From: an uncultured Clostridia bacterium
GTDB taxonomy: Bacteria; Bacillota; Clostridia; Lachnospirales; Lachnospiraceae
Direction: 5' to 3'
Length of the DNA: 57,650 nucleotides
NCBI GenBank assembly: GCA_948467395.1
Contig: CAOKDX010000020.1
Location: forward strand, 1 to 57,650
Positions 18,569 through 27,910 of the stretch are shown here, piece after piece. Position 1 is the first letter of the stretch. Every line of letters begins with the position of its first letter. The position numbers were made by a program, and so were the translations under genes. Below the pieces are notes generated by a model, which saw nothing but the letters and a program-made list of their open reading frames with translations, was not told where the DNA came from and made no database searches.

Positions 18569-18773
18569 TATCTGTACCTCCGATCTGATGTTCGAAACAA
18601 TAACTGAAATGGATACGGATAGTATAACATATTTTGCACCAGATTGAAAAGAGAAGATAGAATATGATATAATTCGCTGAAATATACGAAATCTGGCACT
18701 ATACAAAAACAAAGCAATATGTTATACTTAAAATTATAGTTACCGGTGTTCTTTTTTGAATAGGAGGCAATTT

Positions 18774-20690
18774 ATGAGAAGGTTGCGGAAGGGCTTTGTT
18801 GCAAAGGCAGCTGTCTGTGTGGCGGCAGTAGTAATTGTATTTGCGATTATAGGCGGTATTTCATTTGCATCGGGTGAGGGGAACGAGCCATTTCTTGGGA
18901 ATTATATTGAATATGGCATTATATGTAACTATCTGAATCAGACGGCCGACATGGAAACAAACTTTGTGGCCGGGAAGTATACAGGAAACGGACAGTATAC
19001 GGGAAATACGGTATCCGATAACAAAGCCAACGCGCCGGGAGAGATCCGCATCGGAGAGGTGATTTGTGCCAATGGGGAAAAAGGAGACGCCGGGGATGTG
19101 AAGGTTCACAGTGCCGGCGGCAGTGTTTATGTGGACGAGAGCGTTAAAAAGGAAGCAGCAGATTTTCTGGAAAAGGTATATAAATATTCCAAGTCCCTGC
19201 TGGATAAGAGTAATTTTGACTCTCCCAAAGTTACGGACATGAATAATTACATCATTGATATTTCAAAGAAGGATGATAAGACAGTATATGTAAATGCAGA
19301 TCAGATGGTGGAGGATCTGACTGCTGGCAGGATCCAGCCCGGCGGCCTGAAAATCAGGCTGAGGGAAGATCAGACCATTGTACTGAATATCCGTGAGGAT
19401 AATAAAAAGTTCAGCATACCAAGATATACGCTGACGGTTACGGATGGAAAGAAGACGAAGGATAAGATAGCACAGAATGTAATCTGGAATATGCCGAATC
19501 TGAACAATCTGGCCATTGAATCGGATAATATGGCAGCCACAGTGATTGCCCCCCGGGCATTTGTGAATATTAATACGACAGGGGAAGGCTGGCTTGTGTG
19601 TGATACGGTTGTCTCGAATCCCAGCGAGTGGCATATGATCTATCAGAAGGTGCCGGATGTAAAGCCGACCCCGGAGCCGCCAGAGAAGACGCCGAAGCCT
19701 TCAGTAAAACCACTTCCGACCAAGACGCCGGATCCGATGCGGACACCGAGACCGGAGAAGACGGCAGAGCCGACAGCGACGCCAAAGCCGGAAAAGACGG
19801 AGACGCCGACGCCGCATGAAACGGATGATCCAGTGAAGCCGGCCCCGACACCAAAGGAAACGCCTGAGCCGGAAGAGACGGCAGTACCGACAGAGACGCC
19901 AAAACCGGAGAAGACAGAGACGCCGACGCCGAGTGAAACAGAGGATCCGGTGAAGCCGGCCCCGACACCAAAGGAAACACCGGAACCAGCCGTGACGCCG
20001 AAACCAACAACAGCACCAACACAGACGCCGGCCCAGACGACAAAACCGACAGCGACTCCAAAACCAGAAGAGACCAGCCGGCCGACGGCGAAACCGACAG
20101 GAACTCCAAAGCCGACTTCTACGGTGAAGCCGGATGTGACGCCGAAGCCGGGATCAACGGCAACACCGGCGCCAGCCGTGACGGGGACGCCAAAGCCGGA
20201 AGAGACGGCAGATCCGTTGATGCCGGCAGAAACGCCCGGTACGGAACCAACGGGGACTCCGGAAGCTCTGCCGGGGGAGACACCGCCGGCAGGATCGATA
20301 GAGGCGCCGGAGACAACACCGGGAGAATTTCCAGAGGAAACGCCGGGGGATCCAGGAGACGGATATGTTCCGACACCGACACCGGGAGACCCGGGTAACG
20401 GGGAAGGGAAGACTCCGGATGATCCATCCTCGGCTGATCCGGGAAATACGACAAAGATAGAAGACAATGACACACCAACCACCTCCCTGGAGGATCCGGA
20501 TGTGCCGAGAGGGAAGGCAGTGCCGTCAAAATCTAAGATTACGACGATTGACGATGGCGAAGTGCCGCTGGCGCCTGGAGCGCCAAAGACAGGAGATGAT
20601 ACAAATCTTCTGGCTCCTCTTATTATAATGGTTTCATCAGCACTGGCTCTTGTATTAGTTCTTATTTATAGAAAAAAGCGGAATGATTGA
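18774..20690 (+). CDS. Wall-anchored choice-of-anchor A surface protein with Pro/Thr-rich stalk
   Basis: This 638-residue protein has three parts. A basic signal peptide or signal anchor (residues 1-35, hydrophobic AAVCVAAVVIVFAIIGGISFA) is followed by a choice-of-anchor A domain at about 40-290, marked by NYIEYGIICN and NVIWNMPNLNNLAIESDNMAATVIAPRA. Then comes a low-complexity stalk at about 300-595 rich in TPxP, including a 39-residue tandem repeat. The C-terminus has APKTGDD, a hydrophobic helix and RKKRND, a sortase-type signal in which LPxTG is replaced by APKTG. The domain is found in bacterial adhesins. ATG 18774 has AGGAGG at 6 nt. No sortase gene is in the window. Confidence 0.83.
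   Translation: MRRLRKGFVAKAAVCVAAVVIVFAIIGGISFASGEGNEPFLGNYIEYGIICNYLNQTADMETNFVAGKYTGNGQYTGNTVSDNKANAPGEIRIGEVICANGEKGDAGDVKVHSAGGSVYVDESVKKEAADFLEKVYKYSKSLLDKSNFDSPKVTDMNNYIIDISKKDDKTVYVNADQMVEDLTAGRIQPGGLKIRLREDQTIVLNIREDNKKFSIPRYTLTVTDGKKTKDKIAQNVIWNMPNLNNLAIESDNMAATVIAPRAFVNINTTGEGWLVCDTVVSNPSEWHMIYQKVPDVKPTPEPPEKTPKPSVKPLPTKTPDPMRTPRPEKTAEPTATPKPEKTETPTPHETDDPVKPAPTPKETPEPEETAVPTETPKPEKTETPTPSETEDPVKPAPTPKETPEPAVTPKPTTAPTQTPAQTTKPTATPKPEETSRPTAKPTGTPKPTSTVKPDVTPKPGSTATPAPAVTGTPKPEETADPLMPAETPGTEPTGTPEALPGETPPAGSIEAPETTPGEFPEETPGDPGDGYVPTPTPGDPGNGEGKTPDDPSSADPGNTTKIEDNDTPTTSLEDPDVPRGKAVPSKSKITTIDDGEVPLAPGAPKTGDDTNLLAPLIIMVSSALALVLVLIYRKKRND
19761..19994 (+). repeat. Tandem 117-bp repeat inside the Pro/Thr stalk (two copies)
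   Basis: Copies at 19761-19877 and 19878-19994 encode 39 residues each, starting TAEPTATPKPEKTETPTP and TAVPTETPKPEKTETPTP. They differ at a few residues. In-frame repeats of this kind vary in number between strains and set stalk length. Confidence 0.85.
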
Positions 20691-20716
20691 GAAAGCAGTG
20701 GAATAGAAGTTGAATG

Positions 20717-20762
20717 AAAAAAATCACCGATGGCGGATGTTCCTGCCATCGGTGATTTTTTT
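20717..20762. terminator. Bidirectional terminator between the adhesin and the activase gene
   Basis: AAAAAAATCACCGATGGC pairs with GCCATCGGTGATTTTTT around a 10-nt loop, with A- and T-runs on both sides. It can end both convergent genes. Confidence 0.93.
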
Positions 20763-20776
20763 AGACCAGTTAATCT

Positions 20777-23700
20777 TTATTCCTTCATTTTTTCATTGGC
20801 GGTTGCCAGCATGAGTTTAATGCGGTTCAGCTGGTTCACTTCACTGGCGCCGGGATCATAATCAACAGCAACGATATTGGCACCCGGATATGCTTTTCTG
20901 ATCTGTTTGATCACTCCCTTCCCGACTACATGGTTGGGAAGACAGCCAAATGGCTGTGTACAGACGATGTTCGGTACATTGTTATGGATCAGTTCGATCA
21001 TTTCACCGGTCAGGAACCAGCCCTCTCCGGTCTGGTTGCCAGTGGATACAAAGGGTTCTGCATATTGTGCCAGTTCGTAGATTGTAGGAGGGGCGTCAAA
21101 CCGTTTGCTGGCTTTCAGCGCCCGGCACATAGGCTTCCGGAAATTTTCCAGCAGCCAGATAGCGGATTTGCTCAATGTCTTTCCGGTTTTGCCAAATCCC
21201 AGGTGATCCGCCTTAAATACGCTGTCGAAGGCGCTGTACATAAAGAAGTCCAGCATATCCGGGCAAACCGCTTCGGCTCCCTCCGATTCCAGAAGCTCCA
21301 CTACATAGTTATTGGCCGCGGGCAGGAACTTGACCAGAATTTCTCCGACAATACCCACCCGGGGCTTGCGCACTGTCTCATCCAGTTTGATGGTATCGAA
21401 ATCCTTTACTATACCGTTAATGATTTTTCTGAATTCCGATTGTTTTGGATTCTTAACCGCCTCAATGCATATCTTTTTCCATTTCTCGTGAAGGGCATTG
21501 ACGGAGCCGGGCACCTTCTCATATGGGCGGGTACGGTAAACTACCCGCATAAAGAGATCTCCGTAGATCAGTGCATGGACAGCACCTTTCAGCAGGCGGT
21601 AATTCACTTTGAATCCGGGGTTGGATTCAATACCGGCACTCAGGGAGATAACAGGAACATGTTCCATACCTGCCTTTCTCAGTGCCCTTCGGATAAAGCC
21701 GATGTAATTGGTGGCACGGCAGCCGCCGCCGGTCTGTGTGATGATCACGGCGGTGCGGTCAAGATCGTATTCTCCAGACAGCAGGGCCTTCATAAACTGG
21801 CCTACCACAAGGAGAGACGGATAACAGGCGTCATTGTTGACATATTTCAGTCCGTATTCCAATTCTCCCACACCGCTGGGCAGCTGGACCATGTTGTAAC
21901 CGCAGGCGGCCAGGGCGGGGATCAGCATGTCAAAATGAATCGGTGACATCTGAGGGGTAAGAATCGTATAATTTTTCCGCATTTCTTCCGTAAACACCAC
22001 CCGGTGGTGGGCGGAATCTGCTGTGTGCGGCCGGATTCCCTTTCGGGCGCGGTCTTTGACTGCTGAGATCAGGGACCGGATGCGGATACGGGCTGCCCCC
22101 AGATTGTTTACCTCATCTATTTTTAGTACGGTACATATTTTCCCGGAATCTGTCAGAATATCGTTTACCTGATCGGTGGTCACGGCATCCAGACCGCAGC
22201 CGAAGGAATTCAGCTGGATCATTTCCAGATTTTCCTGCGTGCGCACATAGCTGGCAGCCGCATAGAGCCGGGAATGGTACATCCACTGATCCATCGCTAT
22301 GGTGGGGCGGTCCACCGGGGTCAGGTGCGAGATACTGTCTTCTGACAGGACAGCAATATCATAGGATGTAATAAGCTCTGGTATTCCGTGGTTGATCTCC
22401 GGATCGATATGATAGGGCCGTCCGGCAAGAACGATTCCACGCTTATCATTTTCCTTCATCCACTGCAGGACCTCTTCGCCTCTGCGGCGGACATCTTCCC
22501 GGGTTCTCTCCAGCTCTGCCCAGGCTTTGTGGGCGGCATTGCGGATCTCGGCGGCGGGGATTCCGTTCTCCCTGCCGATATATTTTACAAGCTCATCTGC
22601 CAGAATCCGGTCGCTCTCAAAGGAGACAAATGGATTCTGGTATGTGATGGAGCTGTCGGAGAGTTCTTCTACGTTATTCTTAATATTTTCCCCATAAGAG
22701 GTGACAATGGGGCAGTTATAATGGTTGCCGGCGCCCTGGAATTCCTTTCTCTCATAGGGGACACAGGGATAGAAAATATAGCTTACGTCATGTTTTAAGA
22801 GCCACATAATATGTCCGTGGGCCAGCTTTGCCGGATAACATTCCGACTCACTGGGAATGGATTCAATACCGAGGGAATATATGTTATGGGAAGAGGTAGG
22901 TGAGAGCACCACTTCATAGCCCAGCTCGGTAAAGAACGTAAACCAGTAGGGATAGTTTTCATACATATTCAGAACTCTTGGAATGCCTACCCTGCCGCGG
23001 AATGCCTGATCCGGCGCCAGCGGCTGGTAGTGTTCAAAAAGTCTGTGGTTTTTATATTCATAGAGATTTGGTATTTCTGTGTTGGTCTTTTCTTTGCCCA
23101 GGCCCCGTTCGCAGCGGTTGCCGGAGATAAACTGGCGGCCGCCAGTGAAGCGGTTGATGGTCAGGAGACAGTGGTTGGTACAGCCTTTGCAGCGTGCCAT
23201 GGAGCTTTCAAACTTGAGACTGATAATCTCTTCCAGGGAAAGCATGGAAGATTCCATTCCCTCCTCGTAGTGTTCCCTGGCAATCAGGGCGGCGCCAAAG
23301 GCCCCCATAATTCCGGCAATATCGGGGCGCACTGCCTGACAGCCGGATACCCGTTCGAAGCTTCGGAGAACGGCATCGTTATAAAAGGTTCCTCCCTGAA
23401 CGACTACATTTGTACCGAGGTCCTTTGGATCGGTCAGTTTAATTACCTTCAGCAGGGCATTCTTAATAACGGAGATCGCCAGTCCGGCTGAAATATCGGC
23501 GACGGTAGCTCCCTCCTTCTGTGCCTGCTTTACCTTTGAGTTCATAAATACGGTACAGCGGGAGCCGAGGTCAATGGGATTTTCCGCAAATAGCGCCAGT
23601 CTGGCAAAATCCTTTACTTCATAATTCAGTGAACGGGCAAAGGTTTCAATAAAGGATCCACAGCCGGAGGAGCATGCCTCGTTAAGCTGTACGCTGTCTA

Positions 23701-25030
23701 CAGATCCATTCCTGATCTTGATACATTTCATATCCTGTCCGCCGATATCCAGAATACAGTCTACCTCTGGTTCAAAGAAGGAAGCGGCATAATAATGGGA
23801 TACCGTCTCTACCTCCCCCTCATCCAGCATCAGGGCGGACTGGATCAGGGCTTCGCCGTATCCGGTAGAGCAGGAGCGCACAATGGAAGCGCTGTCCGGC
23901 AGGAGCCCGTAGATTTCCTTTACTGCCTTTATGGTTGTCTTCAGCGGGCTTCCGTTATTGTTGTCATAAAAGGAATAGAGCAGGGAGCCGTCCTCTCCTA
24001 CCAGTGCCACCTTAGTTGTGGTGGAGCCGGCGTCGATGCCCAGAAAAACATTTCCCTCATAGGAGGCAAGATCTCCTTTCTTCACCGTATGCTTGTTGTG
24101 GATATCAAGGAAGGAATTGTATTCCGCCTGATCTTGAAAGAGAGGCTCCATTCTTGTTACCTCAAATTCCATTTTGATCTCACTGGATAATCTGTCCAGA
24201 AGTGCCTTTAGTGTAGTGGTTCCCTCCACGGAGCCGTTTTCCTCATCTGGAAGGGAGGGATCCCAGGCAGAATTCATGGCGGCGCCGCTGGCGGCAAAGA
24301 GATGGGAATTGTCCGGTGCGATTATGGCGTCGCCTTCCAGCTTCAGAGTACGAATAAAGGCAGCCTTCAATTCCGTCAGAAAATGGAGAGGGCCTCCCAG
24401 AAATGCTACATTTCCCCGGATCGGTTTGCCACAGGCAAGGCCGCTGATGGTCTGGTTTACCACTGCCTGGAAGATGGAGGCGGCAAGATCCGGTTTGGAG
24501 GCGCCCTCATTGATCAGAGGCTGGATATCGGTTTTGGCAAAGACGCCGCAGCGCGCTGCAATGGGGTAAATGGCCTGATAGTCCCGGGCATATTCATTCA
24601 GGCCGGCGGCATCTGTCTTAAGCAGGGTTGCCATCTGGTCGATAAAGGAACCGGTGCCGCCAGCGCAGATTCCGTTCATACGCTGTTCAATTCCGTCAGT
24701 GAAATATATGATCTTCGCATCCTCGCCTCCCAGTTCGATGGCGACATCTGTGTGTGGAGCAAAGCTTTTCAGTGAGGCAGCTACACTGACAACCTCCTGA
24801 ACGAAAGGGATATCCAGATACTTTGAGATGGCAAGTCCGCCGGAGCCCGTAATCATCGGTGCGATTCCGCAGTCACCCAGTTCCTGGAAGGCACGTTCAA
24901 TTATATTTTTCAATGTCTCCTGAATATTAGCAAAATGCCGTTCATATGCCGAAAATATGATATTATTTTTTTCATCCAGAATCGCGATTTTTACAGTGGT
25001 GGAACCGATATCAATACCTGCTCTGTTCAT
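20777..25030 (-). CDS. Giant acyl-CoA dehydratase activase-related protein (two BadF/BcrA ATPase domains)
   Basis: The 1417-residue protein joins two ASKHA ATPase domains of the BadF/BadG/BcrA/HgdC type. The first begins [15 protein letters not shown] (residue 4) and has [10 protein letters not shown] near 122; the second begins [15 protein letters not shown] (near 328) and has [10 protein letters not shown] near 454. A Cys cluster CKGCTNHC follows near 614. The rest matches the DUF2229 and 2-hydroxyglutaryl-CoA dehydratase D-like segments ([18 protein letters not shown] near 680; later GGGCRATNY). Classical activases are about 260 residues and use one [4Fe-4S] cluster per dimer to drive ATP-dependent electron transfer. 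In this fusion the reductant-transfer and acceptor parts appear joined, but the substrate is unknown. No separate dehydratase genes are nearby. Confidence 0.88.
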   Translation of the reverse strand: MNRAGIDIGSTTVKIAILDEKNNIIFSAYERHFANIQETLKNIIERAFQELGDCGIAPMITGSGGLAISKYLDIPFVQEVVSVAASLKSFAPHTDVAIELGGEDAKIIYFTDGIEQRMNGICAGGTGSFIDQMATLLKTDAAGLNEYARDYQAIYPIAARCGVFAKTDIQPLINEGASKPDLAASIFQAVVNQTISGLACGKPIRGNVAFLGGPLHFLTELKAAFIRTLKLEGDAIIAPDNSHLFAASGAAMNSAWDPSLPDEENGSVEGTTTLKALLDRLSSEIKMEFEVTRMEPLFQDQAEYNSFLDIHNKHTVKKGDLASYEGNVFLGIDAGSTTTKVALVGEDGSLLYSFYDNNNGSPLKTTIKAVKEIYGLLPDSASIVRSCSTGYGEALIQSALMLDEGEVETVSHYYAASFFEPEVDCILDIGGQDMKCIKIRNGSVDSVQLNEACSSGCGSFIETFARSLNYEVKDFARLALFAENPIDLGSRCTVFMNSKVKQAQKEGATVADISAGLAISVIKNALLKVIKLTDPKDLGTNVVVQGGTFYNDAVLRSFERVSGCQAVRPDIAGIMGAFGAALIAREHYEEGMESSMLSLEEIISLKFESSMARCKGCTNHCLLTINRFTGGRQFISGNRCERGLGKEKTNTEIPNLYEYKNHRLFEHYQPLAPDQAFRGRVGIPRVLNMYENYPYWFTFFTELGYEVVLSPTSSHNIYSLGIESIPSESECYPAKLAHGHIMWLLKHDVSYIFYPCVPYERKEFQGAGNHYNCPIVTSYGENIKNNVEELSDSSITYQNPFVSFESDRILADELVKYIGRENGIPAAEIRNAAHKAWAELERTREDVRRRGEEVLQWMKENDKRGIVLAGRPYHIDPEINHGIPELITSYDIAVLSEDSISHLTPVDRPTIAMDQWMYHSRLYAAASYVRTQENLEMIQLNSFGCGLDAVTTDQVNDILTDSGKICTVLKIDEVNNLGAARIRIRSLISAVKDRARKGIRPHTADSAHHRVVFTEEMRKNYTILTPQMSPIHFDMLIPALAACGYNMVQLPSGVGELEYGLKYVNNDACYPSLLVVGQFMKALLSGEYDLDRTAVIITQTGGGCRATNYIGFIRRALRKAGMEHVPVISLSAGIESNPGFKVNYRLLKGAVHALIYGDLFMRVVYRTRPYEKVPGSVNALHEKWKKICIEAVKNPKQSEFRKIINGIVKDFDTIKLDETVRKPRVGIVGEILVKFLPAANNYVVELLESEGAEAVCPDMLDFFMYSAFDSVFKADHLGFGKTGKTLSKSAIWLLENFRKPMCRALKASKRFDAPPTIYELAQYAEPFVSTGNQTGEGWFLTGEMIELIHNNVPNIVCTQPFGCLPNHVVGKGVIKQIRKAYPGANIVAVDYDPGASEVNQLNRIKLMLATANEKMKE

Positions 25031-25249
25031 GCTTTCCCTCCATTCCTATTCTGTGGTCCTGTATCTACTTAATATAAATATTATGTTTTCAAATTTGTAG
25101 AAGTTTAAGATAAGTCTCATGACATTATACGACAAAAAAAATACTTTTGCAACAAAATCGGTCAGGGATTCATTACCAAAGCAGTGAACCTTTTGAAATC
25201 TACTGAATAGGATGGTAGGGAAAAGATGCAAAAATAGAAGAAGGTATCT

Positions 25250-25867
25250 ATGAATCGAAGATTTTGCAATGGCATGGTACATGTGATAAAGGAAGGAGAA
25301 AATCTTTATCAGCTGAGCAGGGCATACAGAGTTCCGCTTGCCCTTATCCTTCGTGCGAATCCATATGTTGATGTATACAATCTGCAGGTAGGGCAGGAGA
25401 TCTGCATTCCTGTGGCAAGACCTTTTGGAGGCATGATGCGCCCGCCTATGGGAAGACCAGTGAGGCCGCCGGAGGCTCCTCCTCAAAATGGGATGGTGCA
25501 GCCCAGGGAGAGCTTCGAGGACAGGGAAGACAGAATGGAGGATGAGCGGGAGAGACTGGAGGAAGAACGGGAACGTCTGGACGAAGAGCGCCAGCGTATG
25601 GAAGAGGAACGGGAACGGAGAGAAGAGGCGGAGCGCGACAGGGCAGAGGAGAGAAGAGAGACACAGGAGAGACGGGCGGCCCAGGAAATATTGGAGGAAA
25701 CCGAAGAGAAGAGGGATTCCGTGGAATGTGTATCCGATGGGACGAAGAGTTTCGGAGCGATTCTGAGGGAAAACGGAATCACGATGGAAGAGTTCTTCCG
25801 CAAGAATGATCCGGAACAGGTTATTATTGCTGCGGATGTGATCTATGAGCTGCCAAAGAAGGTTTGA
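25250..25867 (+). CDS. LysM protein with a highly charged ER/K helix
   Basis: The 205-residue protein starts with a LysM domain at about residues 9-56 (MVHVIKEGENLYQLSRAY ... VGQEICIPV), a module that binds peptidoglycan or spore polymers. A short Pro/Met/Arg linker follows. Residues about 85-148 are nearly all Glu, Arg, Asp, Gln and Met in RERLEEERERLDEERQR-style repeats, predicting a long coiled coil or single alpha-helix. The C-terminal 40 residues (FGAILRENGITMEEFFRKN ... VIYELP) look like a degenerate second LysM. No signal peptide is present, as in spore-coat proteins such as SafA, so a sporulation role is possible but unproven. ATG 25250 has AGAAGG upstream. Its stop codon overlaps the corA promoter. 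Confidence 0.75.
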   Translation: MNRRFCNGMVHVIKEGENLYQLSRAYRVPLALILRANPYVDVYNLQVGQEICIPVARPFGGMMRPPMGRPVRPPEAPPQNGMVQPRESFEDREDRMEDERERLEEERERLDEERQRMEEERERREEAERDRAEERRETQERRAAQEILEETEEKRDSVECVSDGTKSFGAILRENGITMEEFFRKNDPEQVIIAADVIYELPKKV

Positions 25868-25892
25868 CAAAGACTATACAAACAATTATAAT
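25864..25892 (+). promoter_or_regulatory. Perfect-consensus sigma-A promoter of the CorA gene
   Basis: TTGACA (25864-25869) and TATAAT (25887-25892) are 17 bp apart. The -35 box contains the stop codon of the LysM gene. Transcription would start near 25899, leaving a leader of about 75 nt. Confidence 0.9.
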
Positions 25893-25909
25893 AAAGGGGA
25901 TTGAGCTGA

Positions 25910-25939
25910 CATGGCGGTACCCTGCGGTGTGCCGCCATG
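25910..25939 (+). promoter_or_regulatory. Stable hairpin in the corA 5' leader
   Basis: CATGGCGG (25910-25917) pairs with CCGCCATG (25932-25939), 8 bp all Watson-Crick, and lies between the predicted transcription start and the ribosome binding site. It does not resemble the large M-box magnesium riboswitch. Confidence 0.6.
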
Positions 25940-25973
25940 CGGAAGGTCTCCGGATACGGGAAGGAGGGTATCT

Positions 25974-26900
25974 ATGATTTCGGTATACAAAACGATAGAA
26001 GATGAGCTGATATCCATGGACAAGATCGAAGAGGGATGCTGGGTATCGGTTACAAGACCCACAAGTGAAGAATTGGCGAGGCTGCAGGAAGAGACCGGGA
26101 TTGACATTGATGATCTGCGCGCCCCCCTGGATGATGAAGAGCGTTCCCGTGTGGAGATTGAAGACCATTATAATATGATTTTGGTGGACATCCCTTCCCT
26201 GGATGAGAAGGATCGTTATGTCACGATCCCTCTCGGCATCTTTATGACCAGGGAGCAGATTGTTACGGTCTGTCTGGAAGAATCCCCGGTATTGAAAGCC
26301 TTTGAGAACAAACGGGTGAGAGAATTTTATACCTTTAAGAAGACAAGATTTGTATTCCAGATTCTGTACCGGAATGCCACGTCCTATCTGCGGTATCTGC
26401 GGATCATTGACCGCAAGAGTGAGCAGATTGAAGAGAAGCTTCATATCTCACAGAAGAACAGTGAGCTCATTGAACTTCTGGAGCTGGAAAAGAGCCTGGT
26501 CTATTTCACAACTTCGCTGCGCTCCAATGAGGTTGTACTGGAAAAGCTGCTCCGGACAGAAAAGGTGAGGAAATATCCGGAGGATGAAGACCTTCTGGAG
26601 GATGTCATTATAGAGAATAAGCAGGCCATTGAGATGGCCAATATTTACAGCGGGATACTGAGCGGTACGATGGATGCCTTCGCTTCGGTTATCTCCAACA
26701 ACCTGAATATTGTCATGAAGTTTCTGGCAACCGTGACCATCGTGCTTTCCATCCCTACAATGATCGCCAGCTTCTTTGGAATGAATTTTGATAATATTCC
26801 GCTGGGACATGCTCCGTATGGTTTCTATACCATTATTATACTGACACTTGTTGTATCGCTGGTTGTGGCGTTCTTTTTCCGGAAGAAGGATTTGTTCTGA
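25974..26900 (+). CDS. corA: CorA-family magnesium/divalent cation transporter
   Basis: The 308-residue protein is a pentameric inner-membrane channel-type transporter for Mg2+ (or Co2+, Ni2+). A large cytoplasmic N-terminal domain is followed by two membrane helices at the C-terminus; the first ends in the family signature GMN (SFFGMNFDNIPLG near residue 265), and the tail FFRKKDLF is basic. Length is normal. ATG 25974 has AAGGAGGG at 6 nt. An in-frame ATG at 25911 would need a ribosome binding site lying at or before the predicted transcription start, so it is not used. It has its own strong promoter and a terminator at 26916. Confidence 0.93.
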   Translation: MISVYKTIEDELISMDKIEEGCWVSVTRPTSEELARLQEETGIDIDDLRAPLDDEERSRVEIEDHYNMILVDIPSLDEKDRYVTIPLGIFMTREQIVTVCLEESPVLKAFENKRVREFYTFKKTRFVFQILYRNATSYLRYLRIIDRKSEQIEEKLHISQKNSELIELLELEKSLVYFTTSLRSNEVVLEKLLRTEKVRKYPEDEDLLEDVIIENKQAIEMANIYSGILSGTMDAFASVISNNLNIVMKFLATVTIVLSIPTMIASFFGMNFDNIPLGHAPYGFYTIIILTLVVSLVVAFFFRKKDLF

Positions 26901-26915
26901 TGGAGGGTACGCAGG

Positions 26916-26951
26916 GAGCATGGGGAGGACACCCCTGCTCTTTCAATTTTT
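26916..26951 (+). terminator. Terminator after corA
   Basis: GAGCA-T-GGGG pairs with CCCC-TGCTC (one bulged T) around a short loop, followed by TTTCAATTTTT. It separates corA from the rhomboid-like gene. Confidence 0.75.
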
Positions 26952-26972
26952 CTCTCAAAGATAGGAGGACAT

Positions 26973-27866
26973 ATGAACTTTATTGACCGACTGGAAAGAC
27001 GGTTCCCACGATTTGGGATCCCTGATCTTATGCGGTATGTCATCGCAGTGAATATTGCAGGATTTCTTATTAGTGTTGTATCACCGATTTTCTATTTCGA
27101 ATATCTCAGTCTTGATATATACGCCATATTACATGGGCAGATCTGGCGGGTAGTTACCTTTGTCCTGTATCCGTCCGGTATCGGCGGCGGCTCTATTTTT
27201 GCGGAGCTGCTTTTGTTTGCCATCTGGATGTATGTCTACTACAGCATTGGCATGTCACTGGAACGGATCTGGGGAACGTTCCGGTTCAATCTCTTCTATT
27301 TCGGAGGGATTGTGTTTGTAATCCTGCTGACGTTTGTGACTTATTTCATCATGGCTGCCGTGGGAGGGATGCCGCCGCAGCTTATGGGCAGTTTTCTGTC
27401 TATGAGTGCGACGCTGGATCATCTCAATTCCTCTCTGTTCCTGGCCTATGCCCTGATCTTTCCCAATGCCCAGTTTCTGGTGTATTTTGTAGTACCGGTA
27501 AAGGCCAAATGGCTCGCCGTGGTATGGCTTCTGCTGGATGGTTACACGGTGTTCCAGGGAATACGGTCCGGAAATTATTTTGGCGTAGTGATGATTGTGG
27601 GGGCACTTCTCAATGTGGCGCTGTTTCTTATCTTCGGACGGGGAAAGCCCGGTATACAGGGCGCCTGCCGTCAGAAGAAGCGCAGGGTTCAGTATAAAAA
27701 GAAGGTCCGTGAAGCGGCGCCGGACGGTACAATGCACAAATGTGCCATCTGCGGCAGGACAGAGAAGGATGCGCCGGAGCTGGAATTCCGCTACTGTTCA
27801 AAATGCGACGGCAATTATGAGTACTGTTCGGAGCATCTCTTTACACACGAGCATGTTCATCACTGA
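26973..27866 (+). CDS. Rhomboid-like membrane protein without catalytic Ser, with C-terminal zinc finger
   Basis: The 297-residue protein has about six membrane segments and rhomboid/derlin features: QIWRVVTFVLYPSG near residue 52 and SIGMSLERIWGTFRFNLFYF near 90. The GxSG of active rhomboid proteases is missing; the expected region reads MSATLDHLNSSLFLAYALIFPNAQ. It is therefore probably a pseudoprotease that binds or guides membrane clients. A cytoplasmic tail from about residue 225 is basic, then holds a zinc-finger-like cluster CAICG ... YCSKC ... YCSEH ... HEHVHH (residues about 250-297). GGAGG precedes the ATG. The next gene starts 44 nt later on the same strand. Confidence 0.78.
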   Translation: MNFIDRLERRFPRFGIPDLMRYVIAVNIAGFLISVVSPIFYFEYLSLDIYAILHGQIWRVVTFVLYPSGIGGGSIFAELLLFAIWMYVYYSIGMSLERIWGTFRFNLFYFGGIVFVILLTFVTYFIMAAVGGMPPQLMGSFLSMSATLDHLNSSLFLAYALIFPNAQFLVYFVVPVKAKWLAVVWLLLDGYTVFQGIRSGNYFGVVMIVGALLNVALFLIFGRGKPGIQGACRQKKRRVQYKKKVREAAPDGTMHKCAICGRTEKDAPELEFRYCSKCDGNYEYCSEHLFTHEHVHH

Positions 27867-27910
27867 TTTGATATTTGTTTACGAGATAACAGAAAGGGAT
27901 TTTACAAAGA

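Noticed and set aside
19761-19994. Possible CRISPR array
   Set aside because: The repeat unit is 117 bp, in frame, without unique spacers, and codes for a proline-rich stalk.
19643-20482. Minus-strand Gly/Val/Ser-rich frame opposite the Pro/Thr stalk
   Set aside because: Complement of the TPxP repeats; its repeats only reflect codon pattern.
25046-25870. Minus-strand open frame of 274 codons opposite the LysM gene
   Set aside because: It is the mirror of the Glu/Arg repeat and runs through the A/T-rich intergenic stretch; no ribosome binding site or domain, whereas the plus strand has a clear LysM.
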